NCBI GenBank assembly: GCA_051005135.1
Contig: JBPCJQ010000108.1
Coordinates: 1-64,000 of the forward strand
Length of the DNA: 64,000 bases
Direction: 5' to 3'
Source of the DNA: DATAQC01 sp051005135
GTDB taxonomy: Bacteria > Actinomycetota > Acidimicrobiia > Acidimicrobiales > AC-14
Every line of letters starts with the position of its first letter. Position 1 is the stretch's first letter. Shown one piece after another: positions 48,285-54,561 of the stretch. Position numbers and translations under genes: made by a program. The notes beneath the pieces were generated by a model. It did no database searches. It was given only the letters and a program-made list of their open reading frames with translations, and was not told the origin of the DNA.

Positions 48285-50048
48285 TTGACCGCTCCCCCGC
48301 ACGCGCCCGCGCCCGTGGAGGGCGAGGAAGCCGACGCCCGCCCGCCCGGTGGTCCTGGCTTGGCTCCGCCGCCCCCCCGAGACAACGGAACCCGGCCGCA
48401 CGCCGCCCCCTCGTCGGAAGGTGAGACCGCCGAGCTGCGGATCGACGCCCTGCGCGTATCCGGCCCGGCTCCAAGGACGACTCCGCCCGTAGCTGCCGTC
48501 GATGCCGAAGACCTCGACGACGGCCATGGGCCAGAGGGCCGGCCTCCCCCGCCGCCCGGCGGTCCAGTCTCCTGCTCAGGGGGCCGCTCGGGCCCTCGGC
48601 GCCCGCCCCAGTCGGGGCCCAAGCCCAAGGTCCCGCGAGCCGTTGTGCTGCGGCAGCGCCGGCGGCGTCGGCGCACCATCATCGGCGTCACCATCTTCCT
48701 CGTCGTGGCCAACCTGGTGGTGGGTGGCGGCGTGGCCTACGTGCGCTGGCGGCTGGGCGAGATCAGGCGGGTGAACGTCCGGGGCCTCACCGGTGACGTG
48801 GCTGGCCAGGTGATGAACGTGCTCCTGGTGGGATCCGACAGCCGGGCCGCTCTCTCGGGCGACGCCGCCGCCCAGGCTGGCAAGGGCCAGGTCGACGGGC
48901 AGCGCAGTGACACCATCATGGTGCTGCACATCGACGCCGCTCGGCGCCAGGCCGCCATCTTGTCCATCCCCCGCGACCTCTACGTGCCCATCGCCGGCAC
49001 CGGTCGTTCCGACAAGGTCAACTCCGCCTTCAGCCTCGGGGGGGCGCCCCAGCTCCTCGCCACCGTCCAGCAGGACCTCGGGATCCAGATCAACCACTAC
49101 GCCGAGGTCGACTTTGTGGGCTTTAAAGACATCGTCGACGCCATCGGCGGCGTCACCGTGTATGTACCCGCCCCCGCCCGGGATGCGTTCTCGGGCCTGC
49201 AGATCGGGACCCCGGGTTGCGTCCGCCTCGACGGCACGGCCGCCCTGGCATGGGTGCGCAGCCGCTACTACGAGTACCTGGCCAACGGGAAGTGGGCCGA
49301 AGATCCACGGGGCGACCTGGGCCGCATCGAGCGCCAGCAGGACCTGGTGCGGCGAATGATGAAGAAGGCGGTGTCGTCGGGAACCTCCAGCCCGCTCACC
49401 CTGAACCGCCTGATCGGCATCGGCGTGCAGAACATCAGGATCGATTCCACCATGTCGACCGGCGACATAACGGGCTTGGCCCGCCGGTTCGCCTCTCTCG
49501 ACCCCGACGCCGTCCAGACGCTCACCCTGCCCACCAAACCCGCCGACATCGGGGGCCCCGGCGGGTCGGTGCTGATGCTCGACACGGCCGCCGCCCAGGC
49601 ACCCATCGACGTGCTCAACGGCAAGCCGCCTCAGCCGCCGCCGTCGACCACCGCGCCTCCGTCCACGGCCGGCCCCACCGCTCCCCCAACGGTCACCGAC
49701 CCGATCCGCGTCGTCAACGCCACGTCCACCAAGGGAGCAGCGGCCAACGCCGCCGGCCTGCTCAAGACCACGGGCTACAAGGTGAGCAGCACCGGCGACG
49801 CGCCGACAGCGTCGGCCCGCACGACCGTTCGTTACGCCACCGGCCAGCAGTCCCAGGCCCAAGCCCTGGCCGACGCCCTGGCCTCCGGCGCCCAGCTCCA
49901 GGCCGACGCCACCCTGCCCGCCAAGTCAGTCGAGGTCGTGGTGGGCGGTGACTTTAGGGGGGTGAAGTCAGCCGCCGCCACGGAGCCGACCACCGCTCTC
50001 GCTCCCACGCCCGTCCCCAGGGACGCCGCGCCCAGAAAGGGCTGTTGA
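48285..50048 (+). CDS. LytR-CpsA-Psr (LCP) family glycopolymer ligase
   Basis: 587 aa from TTG 48285; the Pro-rich, disordered cytoplasmic 120 residues make the exact start uncertain. Basic RQRRRRRR then membrane segment TIIGVTIFLVVANLVVGGGV (about 129-149). LCP core: VLLVGSDSR, QRSDTIMVLHIDAARRQAAI, IPRDLYVPIAG, SDKVNSAFSLGG, VRSRYYEY, LGRIERQQDLVRRMMKKAVS. The C-terminal LytR_C domain contains RVVNATSTKGAAANAAGLLK. It attaches glycopolymers to peptidoglycan. Paralogue of 4058-5533, sharing nearly all core blocks; the two may serve different polymers. Confidence 0.9.
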   Translation: MTAPPHAPAPVEGEEADARPPGGPGLAPPPPRDNGTRPHAAPSSEGETAELRIDALRVSGPAPRTTPPVAAVDAEDLDDGHGPEGRPPPPPGGPVSCSGGRSGPRRPPQSGPKPKVPRAVVLRQRRRRRRTIIGVTIFLVVANLVVGGGVAYVRWRLGEIRRVNVRGLTGDVAGQVMNVLLVGSDSRAALSGDAAAQAGKGQVDGQRSDTIMVLHIDAARRQAAILSIPRDLYVPIAGTGRSDKVNSAFSLGGAPQLLATVQQDLGIQINHYAEVDFVGFKDIVDAIGGVTVYVPAPARDAFSGLQIGTPGCVRLDGTAALAWVRSRYYEYLANGKWAEDPRGDLGRIERQQDLVRRMMKKAVSSGTSSPLTLNRLIGIGVQNIRIDSTMSTGDITGLARRFASLDPDAVQTLTLPTKPADIGGPGGSVLMLDTAAAQAPIDVLNGKPPQPPPSTTAPPSTAGPTAPPTVTDPIRVVNATSTKGAAANAAGLLKTTGYKVSSTGDAPTASARTTVRYATGQQSQAQALADALASGAQLQADATLPAKSVEVVVGGDFRGVKSAAATEPTTALAPTPVPRDAAPRKGC

Positions 50049-50060
50049 GGTGACGAAGAG

Positions 50061-50837
50061 GTGAGACGCACCCTTGTAGTCCTGCCCAGCTACCAGGAGG
50101 CGGCCAACGTCGTCGAGGTCCTTACCCGCCTTCGCCAGGCCGTCCCCGAAGCTGACGTATTGGTGGTGGACGACTCCAGCCCTGACGGAACCGCAGAGCT
50201 GGCCAAGGCGGCTGCGCACGATCTGGGCCAAATAGACGTGTTGGTTCGGCCGGCAAAGGCCGGGCTCGGCAGCGCTTACCGCATCGGCTTCGCCGAGGGC
50301 ATCGAGCGCGGCTATGAAGTGCTCGTCGAGATGGACAGTGACCTGTCCCACGACCCCGCCAGCCTGCCAATATTGCTCGGCGCGATTGATGGTGGCGCCG
50401 ACCTGGCCATCGGGTCGCGGTACGTGCCCGGCGGCTCCACCCCCGAGTGGCCCCTTCACCGCCGTATGCTGTCCCTCGGCGGAAACCGCTACGCCGACCG
50501 AGCGCTGCGCCTCGACGTCAGGGACGCAACGTCGGGGTTCCGGGCCTACCGGGCGGAGATTCTGGCTCGAATCGGTATCGACTCGACCCGAGCCGAGGGG
50601 TACGGCTTCCAGGTAGAGACCGTCTGCAAGGTGGTCCGCATGGGCGGCCGCATCGTGGAATCTCCGATCGAGTTCTCGGACCGAACCCGAGGCACGTCTA
50701 AGATGTCGCCCCGCATCGTGGTGGAAGCACTGCTCCTGATCACCGCATGGGGACTTCGCGACCGACTGCGGCGAATCCGGTCGCCGCGCCACCGCGACGA
50801 GCGTGATCGGCCAACCCTTGACCACGGTCCCCACTGA
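50061..50837 (+). CDS. Polyprenol monophosphomannose synthase-like GT2 (Ppm1/DPM1)
   Basis: 258 aa, GTG start after GAGGTGACGAAGAG. TLVVLPSYQEAANVVEVLTR, VLVVDDSSPDGTAELA, RPAKAGLGSAYRIGFAEGIE, EMDSDLSHDPASLP (metal-binding DSD), IGSRYVPGGSTPEWPLHRR, DATSGFRAYRAEIL, EGYGFQVETVCKVVRMGGRI and FSDRTRGTSKMSP are the canonical dolichol-phosphate-mannose synthase blocks, and all are present. It makes polyprenyl-phosphate mannose from GDP-Man for GT-C enzymes. Two or more GT-C/YfhO-like proteins in this window could use it. Confidence 0.92.
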   Translation: MRRTLVVLPSYQEAANVVEVLTRLRQAVPEADVLVVDDSSPDGTAELAKAAAHDLGQIDVLVRPAKAGLGSAYRIGFAEGIERGYEVLVEMDSDLSHDPASLPILLGAIDGGADLAIGSRYVPGGSTPEWPLHRRMLSLGGNRYADRALRLDVRDATSGFRAYRAEILARIGIDSTRAEGYGFQVETVCKVVRMGGRIVESPIEFSDRTRGTSKMSPRIVVEALLLITAWGLRDRLRRIRSPRHRDERDRPTLDHGPH

Positions 50838-50875
50838 ACGGGCCAGGTGGTGCCGAGCGGGTCAAAAGCCACTGG

Positions 50876-50881
50876 TAGCCT
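50876..50881 (+). promoter_or_regulatory. -10 hexamer TAGCCT before L,D-transpeptidase 1
   Basis: TAGCCT is 9 nt upstream of GTG 50891. The paralogous transpeptidase gene at 53277 has the same hexamer at 10 nt, so promoter and gene may have been duplicated together. Confidence 0.45.
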
Positions 50882-50890
50882 AGCGCCATC

Positions 50891-51685
50891 GTGAGAGCGT
50901 TGAGATTGGCCCTCCGGCCCGGAGAGACTTCGCCTGGCGACCGACCTTCGCTTTCCCGGCTGTCATCGCTGGTCGTGGCGCTGGTTCTTGTCGTCGCTGG
51001 TTGCGGGGGGGGAGGAGTCGCCGTCCGGCGCCAAACGGCCCCACCCACCACCACGGCTCCTGCCCCCGACCCCGCCCCCCAGGGCCAGAGCCTGGTCGCC
51101 CAGGCAAAGGTGGCCAAGATCAACGTCTTTGCCTCGCCCATGGCATCGACAGCGCCTACCCATGTCTTGGCCAACCCCACCGAGAACGGGGGGCCGGTCG
51201 TCTTCCTCGTGGAACAACAGGCGCCTGACTGGCTGCAGGTCGACCTGCCCGTGCGCCCCAACGGCAGCACCGGCTGGATCCGGGCCGCCGACGTCGATCT
51301 CACCACCATCAACTACCGCGTCGCCGTAAACCTACGCGCTTACCGCATCACCGTCTGGCGGGGCGGCCAGGTCATCCTCTCCGAGCCTGTCGGGCTGGGG
51401 ACGACGGACACCCCCACCCCAGGCGGCAAGTACTACATCAAGGAGCTGCTGAAGCCTCCCAACCCCAATGGCGCTTACGGCCCATACGCCTACGGGCTCT
51501 CCGGGTTCTCCAACGTGCTGACCAGCTTCGAGGGCGGCGCCGGCGTCGTGGGCATCCACGGCACCAATCAGCCTTCGCTGATCGGCCGCAGCGTCAGCCA
51601 CGGCTGCATCCGCATGAGCAACTCGGGCATCACCACCCTGGCCAAGACGCTTCCCCTAGGTACCCCCGTACAGATCCTGCAGTAG
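50891..51685 (+). CDS. L,D-transpeptidase lipoprotein (YkuD domain)
   Basis: 264 aa. N-terminal hydrophobic run with lipobox VAGC, then a Thr/Pro linker. Residues about 65-140 form an SH3-like segment (WLQVDLPVRPNGSTGWIRAA). YkuD catalytic domain about 145-264: YRITVWRGGQVILSEPVGLG, TPTPGGKYYI, VVGIHGTN and SVSHGCIRMSN with catalytic His and Cys. It makes 3-3 peptidoglycan cross-links or anchors proteins. Followed after 9 bp by the convergent HTTM gene. A paralogue lies at 53277. Confidence 0.93.
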   Translation: MRALRLALRPGETSPGDRPSLSRLSSLVVALVLVVAGCGGGGVAVRRQTAPPTTTAPAPDPAPQGQSLVAQAKVAKINVFASPMASTAPTHVLANPTENGGPVVFLVEQQAPDWLQVDLPVRPNGSTGWIRAADVDLTTINYRVAVNLRAYRITVWRGGQVILSEPVGLGTTDTPTPGGKYYIKELLKPPNPNGAYGPYAYGLSGFSNVLTSFEGGAGVVGIHGTNQPSLIGRSVSHGCIRMSNSGITTLAKTLPLGTPVQILQ

Positions 51686-51694
51686 GTCGGTAGA

Positions 51695-52681
51695 TCAGGG
51701 AGCGGGCTCGACCGCGGCGTTCGAAGTGGTGGCAAAGGCCGCCGGGATGGTTGGCCTCGGGTGCCCCGATCGGCGCTGCACCCTTTCCGCCACTCTCAGC
51801 ACCAGACGGTCCATGGTCTCCGGCGGGATGAAGGCCAGATAGAGCACGAGCATCCCGTAGCTGAAGAACCCCACCCGAAGCATGTAATCGATAGCCAGAT
51901 GGAAGCCCACACCGAGGCAGAGCACCCATGGTCGCAGCCTGCGGTTCCATACCAGGGTACCGAGGGCCAGCTCGGTGGCCAGGGTGCCGTAGGTGAGCAG
52001 GTTAGACATCAACAGCGAGCGGGTCATCAGGTGGGGTAAGGGAAGGCGGGTGATGAACTGGATGCGCAGCGCATAAATGGTGGCGGTGCCATCTCGCCAC
52101 GTGGTGCCACCCGTCTTGGCCCAGACCGTCGCCAGGTAGATGACGCTCAGCTGCAGCTGCATGAGGCGCAGCGGCCAGGGAGCGCGCTTGGGATGTTCCC
52201 AGAAGTTGACCTCTCCACGACGAGCCTTTCGCCACCGGTCAACCGAGAGAGCGGCGCCGGCGGGAGCGAGCATGAGGTAGAAGGCCATGACCCGCAGGAG
52301 ATAGTCGCCCGAGTTGAACACATAGGGGTCCCGCCGGGTGAACGAGACGATGCCGCAGAACACGAGCACGGCAGCCACTCTGGTTTGGAACCCAACAAGA
52401 AGGCAGAGCAAGGCCACGATGAAGGCGAAGTAGAACCCGATGATCGCCCCGTTGCCGGGGTTGAAGCCGAGCAGGCTCCACGCTCCCCGCTGCCCACTGG
52501 TTGCGTAACCGGGCTGCCGGGGCAAGATGCCTCTGGACCCGAAGAAAGAGAGAAGATCCGGCCCCAGGGTCAGGGCCCACGCCAGCAACACCAGGGCGAG
52601 GCACACCCGGACAACGGCCAGGGTCGACGTACTCTGCGGACGGAACCAGAACGAGTTCCAGGCCTCGAAGACCTTGCTCAT
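51695..52681 (-). CDS. HTTM-domain membrane protein
   Basis: 328 aa with about seven hydrophobic segments. RPQSTSTLAVVRVCLALVLL at the N-terminus, FTRRDPYVFNSGDYLLRVMAFYLML, LMQLQLSVIYLATVWAKTGG, TWRDGTATIYALR and FHLAIDYMLRVGFFSYGML follow the HTTM family (horizontally transferred transmembrane domain; shared with vitamin-K-dependent gamma-carboxylase). The bacterial role is unknown. Translationally coupled (ATGA) to the upstream gene at 52678-53208. Confidence 0.88.
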   Translation of the reverse strand: MSKVFEAWNSFWFRPQSTSTLAVVRVCLALVLLAWALTLGPDLLSFFGSRGILPRQPGYATSGQRGAWSLLGFNPGNGAIIGFYFAFIVALLCLLVGFQTRVAAVLVFCGIVSFTRRDPYVFNSGDYLLRVMAFYLMLAPAGAALSVDRWRKARRGEVNFWEHPKRAPWPLRLMQLQLSVIYLATVWAKTGGTTWRDGTATIYALRIQFITRLPLPHLMTRSLLMSNLLTYGTLATELALGTLVWNRRLRPWVLCLGVGFHLAIDYMLRVGFFSYGMLVLYLAFIPPETMDRLVLRVAERVQRRSGHPRPTIPAAFATTSNAAVEPAP

Positions 52682-53208
52682 TTGCCGACGGGTTGATCGG
52701 TGACCGGGTAGGAATAGAACTCGACGGATCGGGACTTCACGCGTCCGGTGCCGATAGGCAGGTCGAACACCTGGCGGACCAACGAGACCGACACTGGTCG
52801 GCGACCGGCTCGTTGCTCCTGGCGAGCTATCCAGGCCGCCGCTGGCTTCCAGAGGACGATGTTGAACCCGCTAGCGCTGGTCATCCACTCCGCCCACTTC
52901 AACCAGCGATAGTCGCGGTAGGCACCGAGCACCGGGTCACCGGTCGGTACCCGCCAAGTGCGCTCCGTGCCATCGTCGTACACGATCCGGGCTTCGAGCT
53001 CGAGCTCCTGGCGGGGCGGATCGGGCGCGAAGACCGCCCAGCTCTGGTCGAGACCGGCGGCGTTGACGAACGGACGGACCCGAAACTCGGTCTTACCCCT
53101 CAAGTCGGATTCGGGAAGGTTCGATGCGATGATCGCCCCCAACACCAAGGCGACGAGCATGCTGATGAGCACTCGGCCGCGGACGCTCGCTTCGAGGCGC
53201 TCCTGCAC
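52678..53208 (-). CDS. HTTM-associated membrane-anchored protein
   Basis: 176 aa from GTG 53208. Membrane segment at about residues 11-29 (GRVLISMLVALVLGAIIASN) and an external part with SWAVFAPDPPRQELELEARI, YDDGTERTWRVPTGDPVLGA and YRDYRWLKWAEWM. Small proteins of this pattern are regularly coded just before HTTM proteins; the pair probably acts as one complex of unknown job. TATAAC six nt upstream of the start supports 53208 over the longer frame to 53343. ATGA overlap with the HTTM gene. Confidence 0.83.
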   Translation of the reverse strand: MQERLEASVRGRVLISMLVALVLGAIIASNLPESDLRGKTEFRVRPFVNAAGLDQSWAVFAPDPPRQELELEARIVYDDGTERTWRVPTGDPVLGAYRDYRWLKWAEWMTSASGFNIVLWKPAAAWIARQEQRAGRRPVSVSLVRQVFDLPIGTGRVKSRSVEFYSYPVTDQPVGK

Positions 53209-53214
53209 CGCTCC

Positions 53215-53220
53215 GTTATA
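53215..53220 (-). promoter_or_regulatory. -10 hexamer TATAAC for the HTTM pair
   Basis: Minus strand TATAAC lies 6 nt before GTG 53208. Two or three mismatches from ideal downstream bases but perfect TATAA core; consistent with a leaderless HTTM operon transcript. Confidence 0.45.
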
Positions 53221-53260
53221 CGGCCCGGCCCCGCCTGGCGCAACGCCGAGCGCGGGCTGG

Positions 53261-53266
53261 TAGCCT
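53261..53266 (+). promoter_or_regulatory. -10 hexamer TAGCCT before L,D-transpeptidase 2
   Basis: TAGCCT is 10 nt upstream of ATG 53277, matching the arrangement at the paralogue (50876). The divergent HTTM promoter is 41 bp away. Confidence 0.45.
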
Positions 53267-53276
53267 GTCGCCACCG

Positions 53277-54032
53277 ATGAGGCGCCGTGTCCACTCCGTC
53301 GCAATCTCGTCGCTCCTGCTGATCTTTGGTCTCCTGGCCACAAGCTGTGCAGGCAGCGGCACCGTCAGCAAGCCGCGGGCCGCATCGGCGCCGGCCGCGT
53401 CGGAGATCGACGTCACCCACATACCGCCGGGCTTCAGCGTGGTCGCCCAGGCGAAGGTTCCCAGCGTCCAGGTGTTCGCCAACCGGGCCGACCCCGGCCC
53501 GCCCACCCAGACCCTGGCGAACCCGACCGACATCGGCGGCCCTCTCGTCTTCCTGGTGGAAACAGGAGACAAGGACTGGCTCCAGGTCGATCTGCCCGTC
53601 CGGCCCAACGGCAGCACCGGCTGGATCAGGGCCAGCGACGTCACCCTCATGGAGCACAACTACCGAATCGTCGTCGAGCTCGGCGCCCACCACATCACCG
53701 TCACCAGGGGAGCCGACGTCGTGCTCTCAGAGCCGGTGGGCGTGGGCAAGGCCAACACGCCCACACCGGGCGGCAAGTTCTACACCAAGGAGCTGTTGCA
53801 GCCTCCCAACCCCAATACCGTGTACGGGCCTTACGCCTATGGGCTGTCGGGGTTCTCCAACGCCCTCACCAGCTTCGGGGGCACCGAAGCGGTGATCGGC
53901 GTCCACGGCAACAACGATCCGGCCACGCTCGGCCGCGACGTGAGCGCGGGCTGCATCCGCATGAGCAACTCCGGCATCACCATGCTGGCCAAGACCCTGC
54001 CCCTCGGCGTGCCAGTGGAGATCCGGGCCTAG
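53277..54032 (+). CDS. L,D-transpeptidase lipoprotein (YkuD domain), paralogue
   Basis: 251 aa. Lipobox ATSC, short linker, SH3-like segment (WLQVDLPVRPNGSTGWIRAS, same as the paralogue at 50891) and YkuD domain: HHITVTRGADVVLSEPVGVG, TPTPGGKFYT, VIGVHGNNDPATLGRD and VSAGCIRMSN. The catalytic Cys and the first His are kept, but the His just before G-C in the SHGC motif is Ala. This position varies in the family (B. subtilis YkuD has Lys), so activity is still likely. A strong hairpin follows the stop. Confidence 0.9.
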   Translation: MRRRVHSVAISSLLLIFGLLATSCAGSGTVSKPRAASAPAASEIDVTHIPPGFSVVAQAKVPSVQVFANRADPGPPTQTLANPTDIGGPLVFLVETGDKDWLQVDLPVRPNGSTGWIRASDVTLMEHNYRIVVELGAHHITVTRGADVVLSEPVGVGKANTPTPGGKFYTKELLQPPNPNTVYGPYAYGLSGFSNALTSFGGTEAVIGVHGNNDPATLGRDVSAGCIRMSNSGITMLAKTLPLGVPVEIRA

Positions 54033-54056
54033 ATCTGCCCTCTACCTATCGCGACA

Positions 54057-54084
54057 GAAGGGCCGGGCTTAACTCCGGCCCTTC
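54057..54084. terminator. Hairpin terminator between convergent genes
   Basis: GAAGGGCCGG pairs perfectly with CCGGCCCTTC around an 8-nt loop, followed on the plus strand by a pyrimidine-rich CTCTTCTCTTC. It stands between the transpeptidase stop and the stop of the small minus-strand gene, so it could end transcripts from both sides. The clearest terminator-like hairpin I found in the window. Confidence 0.7.
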
Positions 54085-54120
54085 CTCTTCTCTTCGGTCG
54101 GCGGTATCCCTCTCGGGTGG

Positions 54121-54336
54121 TCAGCCGGTGAAACGAGGCTGAACCGGCAGAGGTGTAGGTGCGACGCCAGGGGTCGTGCCAGTGGTCGTGCAAGTGGTGG
54201 CGCCCGAGGTGAGGGTGCCAGAGGTGAGGCAAGACGACGTCTGAGCTTGGGGGGCGCCCATGAAGGACAACTGGACAACCGCCGTCGCCGCAGCCGCTGC
54301 TACTCCCAGGGGCACGATCTTCCAGGGCTTCCGCAT
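54121..54336 (-). CDS. Small exported protein, unknown
   Basis: 71 aa from ATG 54336, preceded by GGGAG; the frame opens at 54366. Basic start (RKPWK), hydrophobic run to about residue 20 and AQA-like cleavage near residue 31, then a Thr/Ser/Gly-rich tail with two Cys (SSCLTSGTLTSGATTCTTTG). Looks like a small secreted or periplasmic peptide. Function unknown; it may also be chance coding, though it has start, ribosome site and signal peptide. Confidence 0.5.
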   Translation of the reverse strand: MRKPWKIVPLGVAAAAATAVVQLSFMGAPQAQTSSCLTSGTLTSGATTCTTTGTTPGVAPTPLPVQPRFTG

Positions 54337-54496
54337 TCGTATCTCCCATTCGATTGGGGGCCACATAGCCCTTGGGTACTTTGACGCTTACCTGCACAAC
54401 TGCCACCGCGATGAGGGCAACTGGCGTCTGACTCTAGTACCGGCTCTTTCGCCGGGACAACACACGTGGCGCTGCCGATGGCGTGAGGCCGATAGC

Positions 54497-54507
54497 TATA
54501 CCATAAT
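54497..54507 (+). promoter_or_regulatory. Possible promoter (TATACCATAAT) before YfhO-like gene 1
   Basis: AT-rich TATACCATAAT stands out in the GC-rich gap 54337-54561 and includes TACCAT and CATAAT hexamers. No clear -35. The rest of the gap shows nothing recognisable. Confidence 0.3.
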
Positions 54508-54561
54508 CGACACAAGCGGGGATCGCTAGCCACTGCACGGCCCACCCGCCCACCCCTCGTG

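Noticed and set aside
53941..53975. Second L,D-transpeptidase called inactive because SHGC is SAGC
   Set aside because: The catalytic Cys and the upstream His remain, and B. subtilis YkuD itself has Lys at that position, so loss of activity cannot be claimed.
54260..54529. 89-codon plus-strand frame in the gap before the first YfhO-like gene
   Set aside because: It overlaps the small exported minus-strand gene antisense, has no signal peptide or motif, and lacks a ribosome site.
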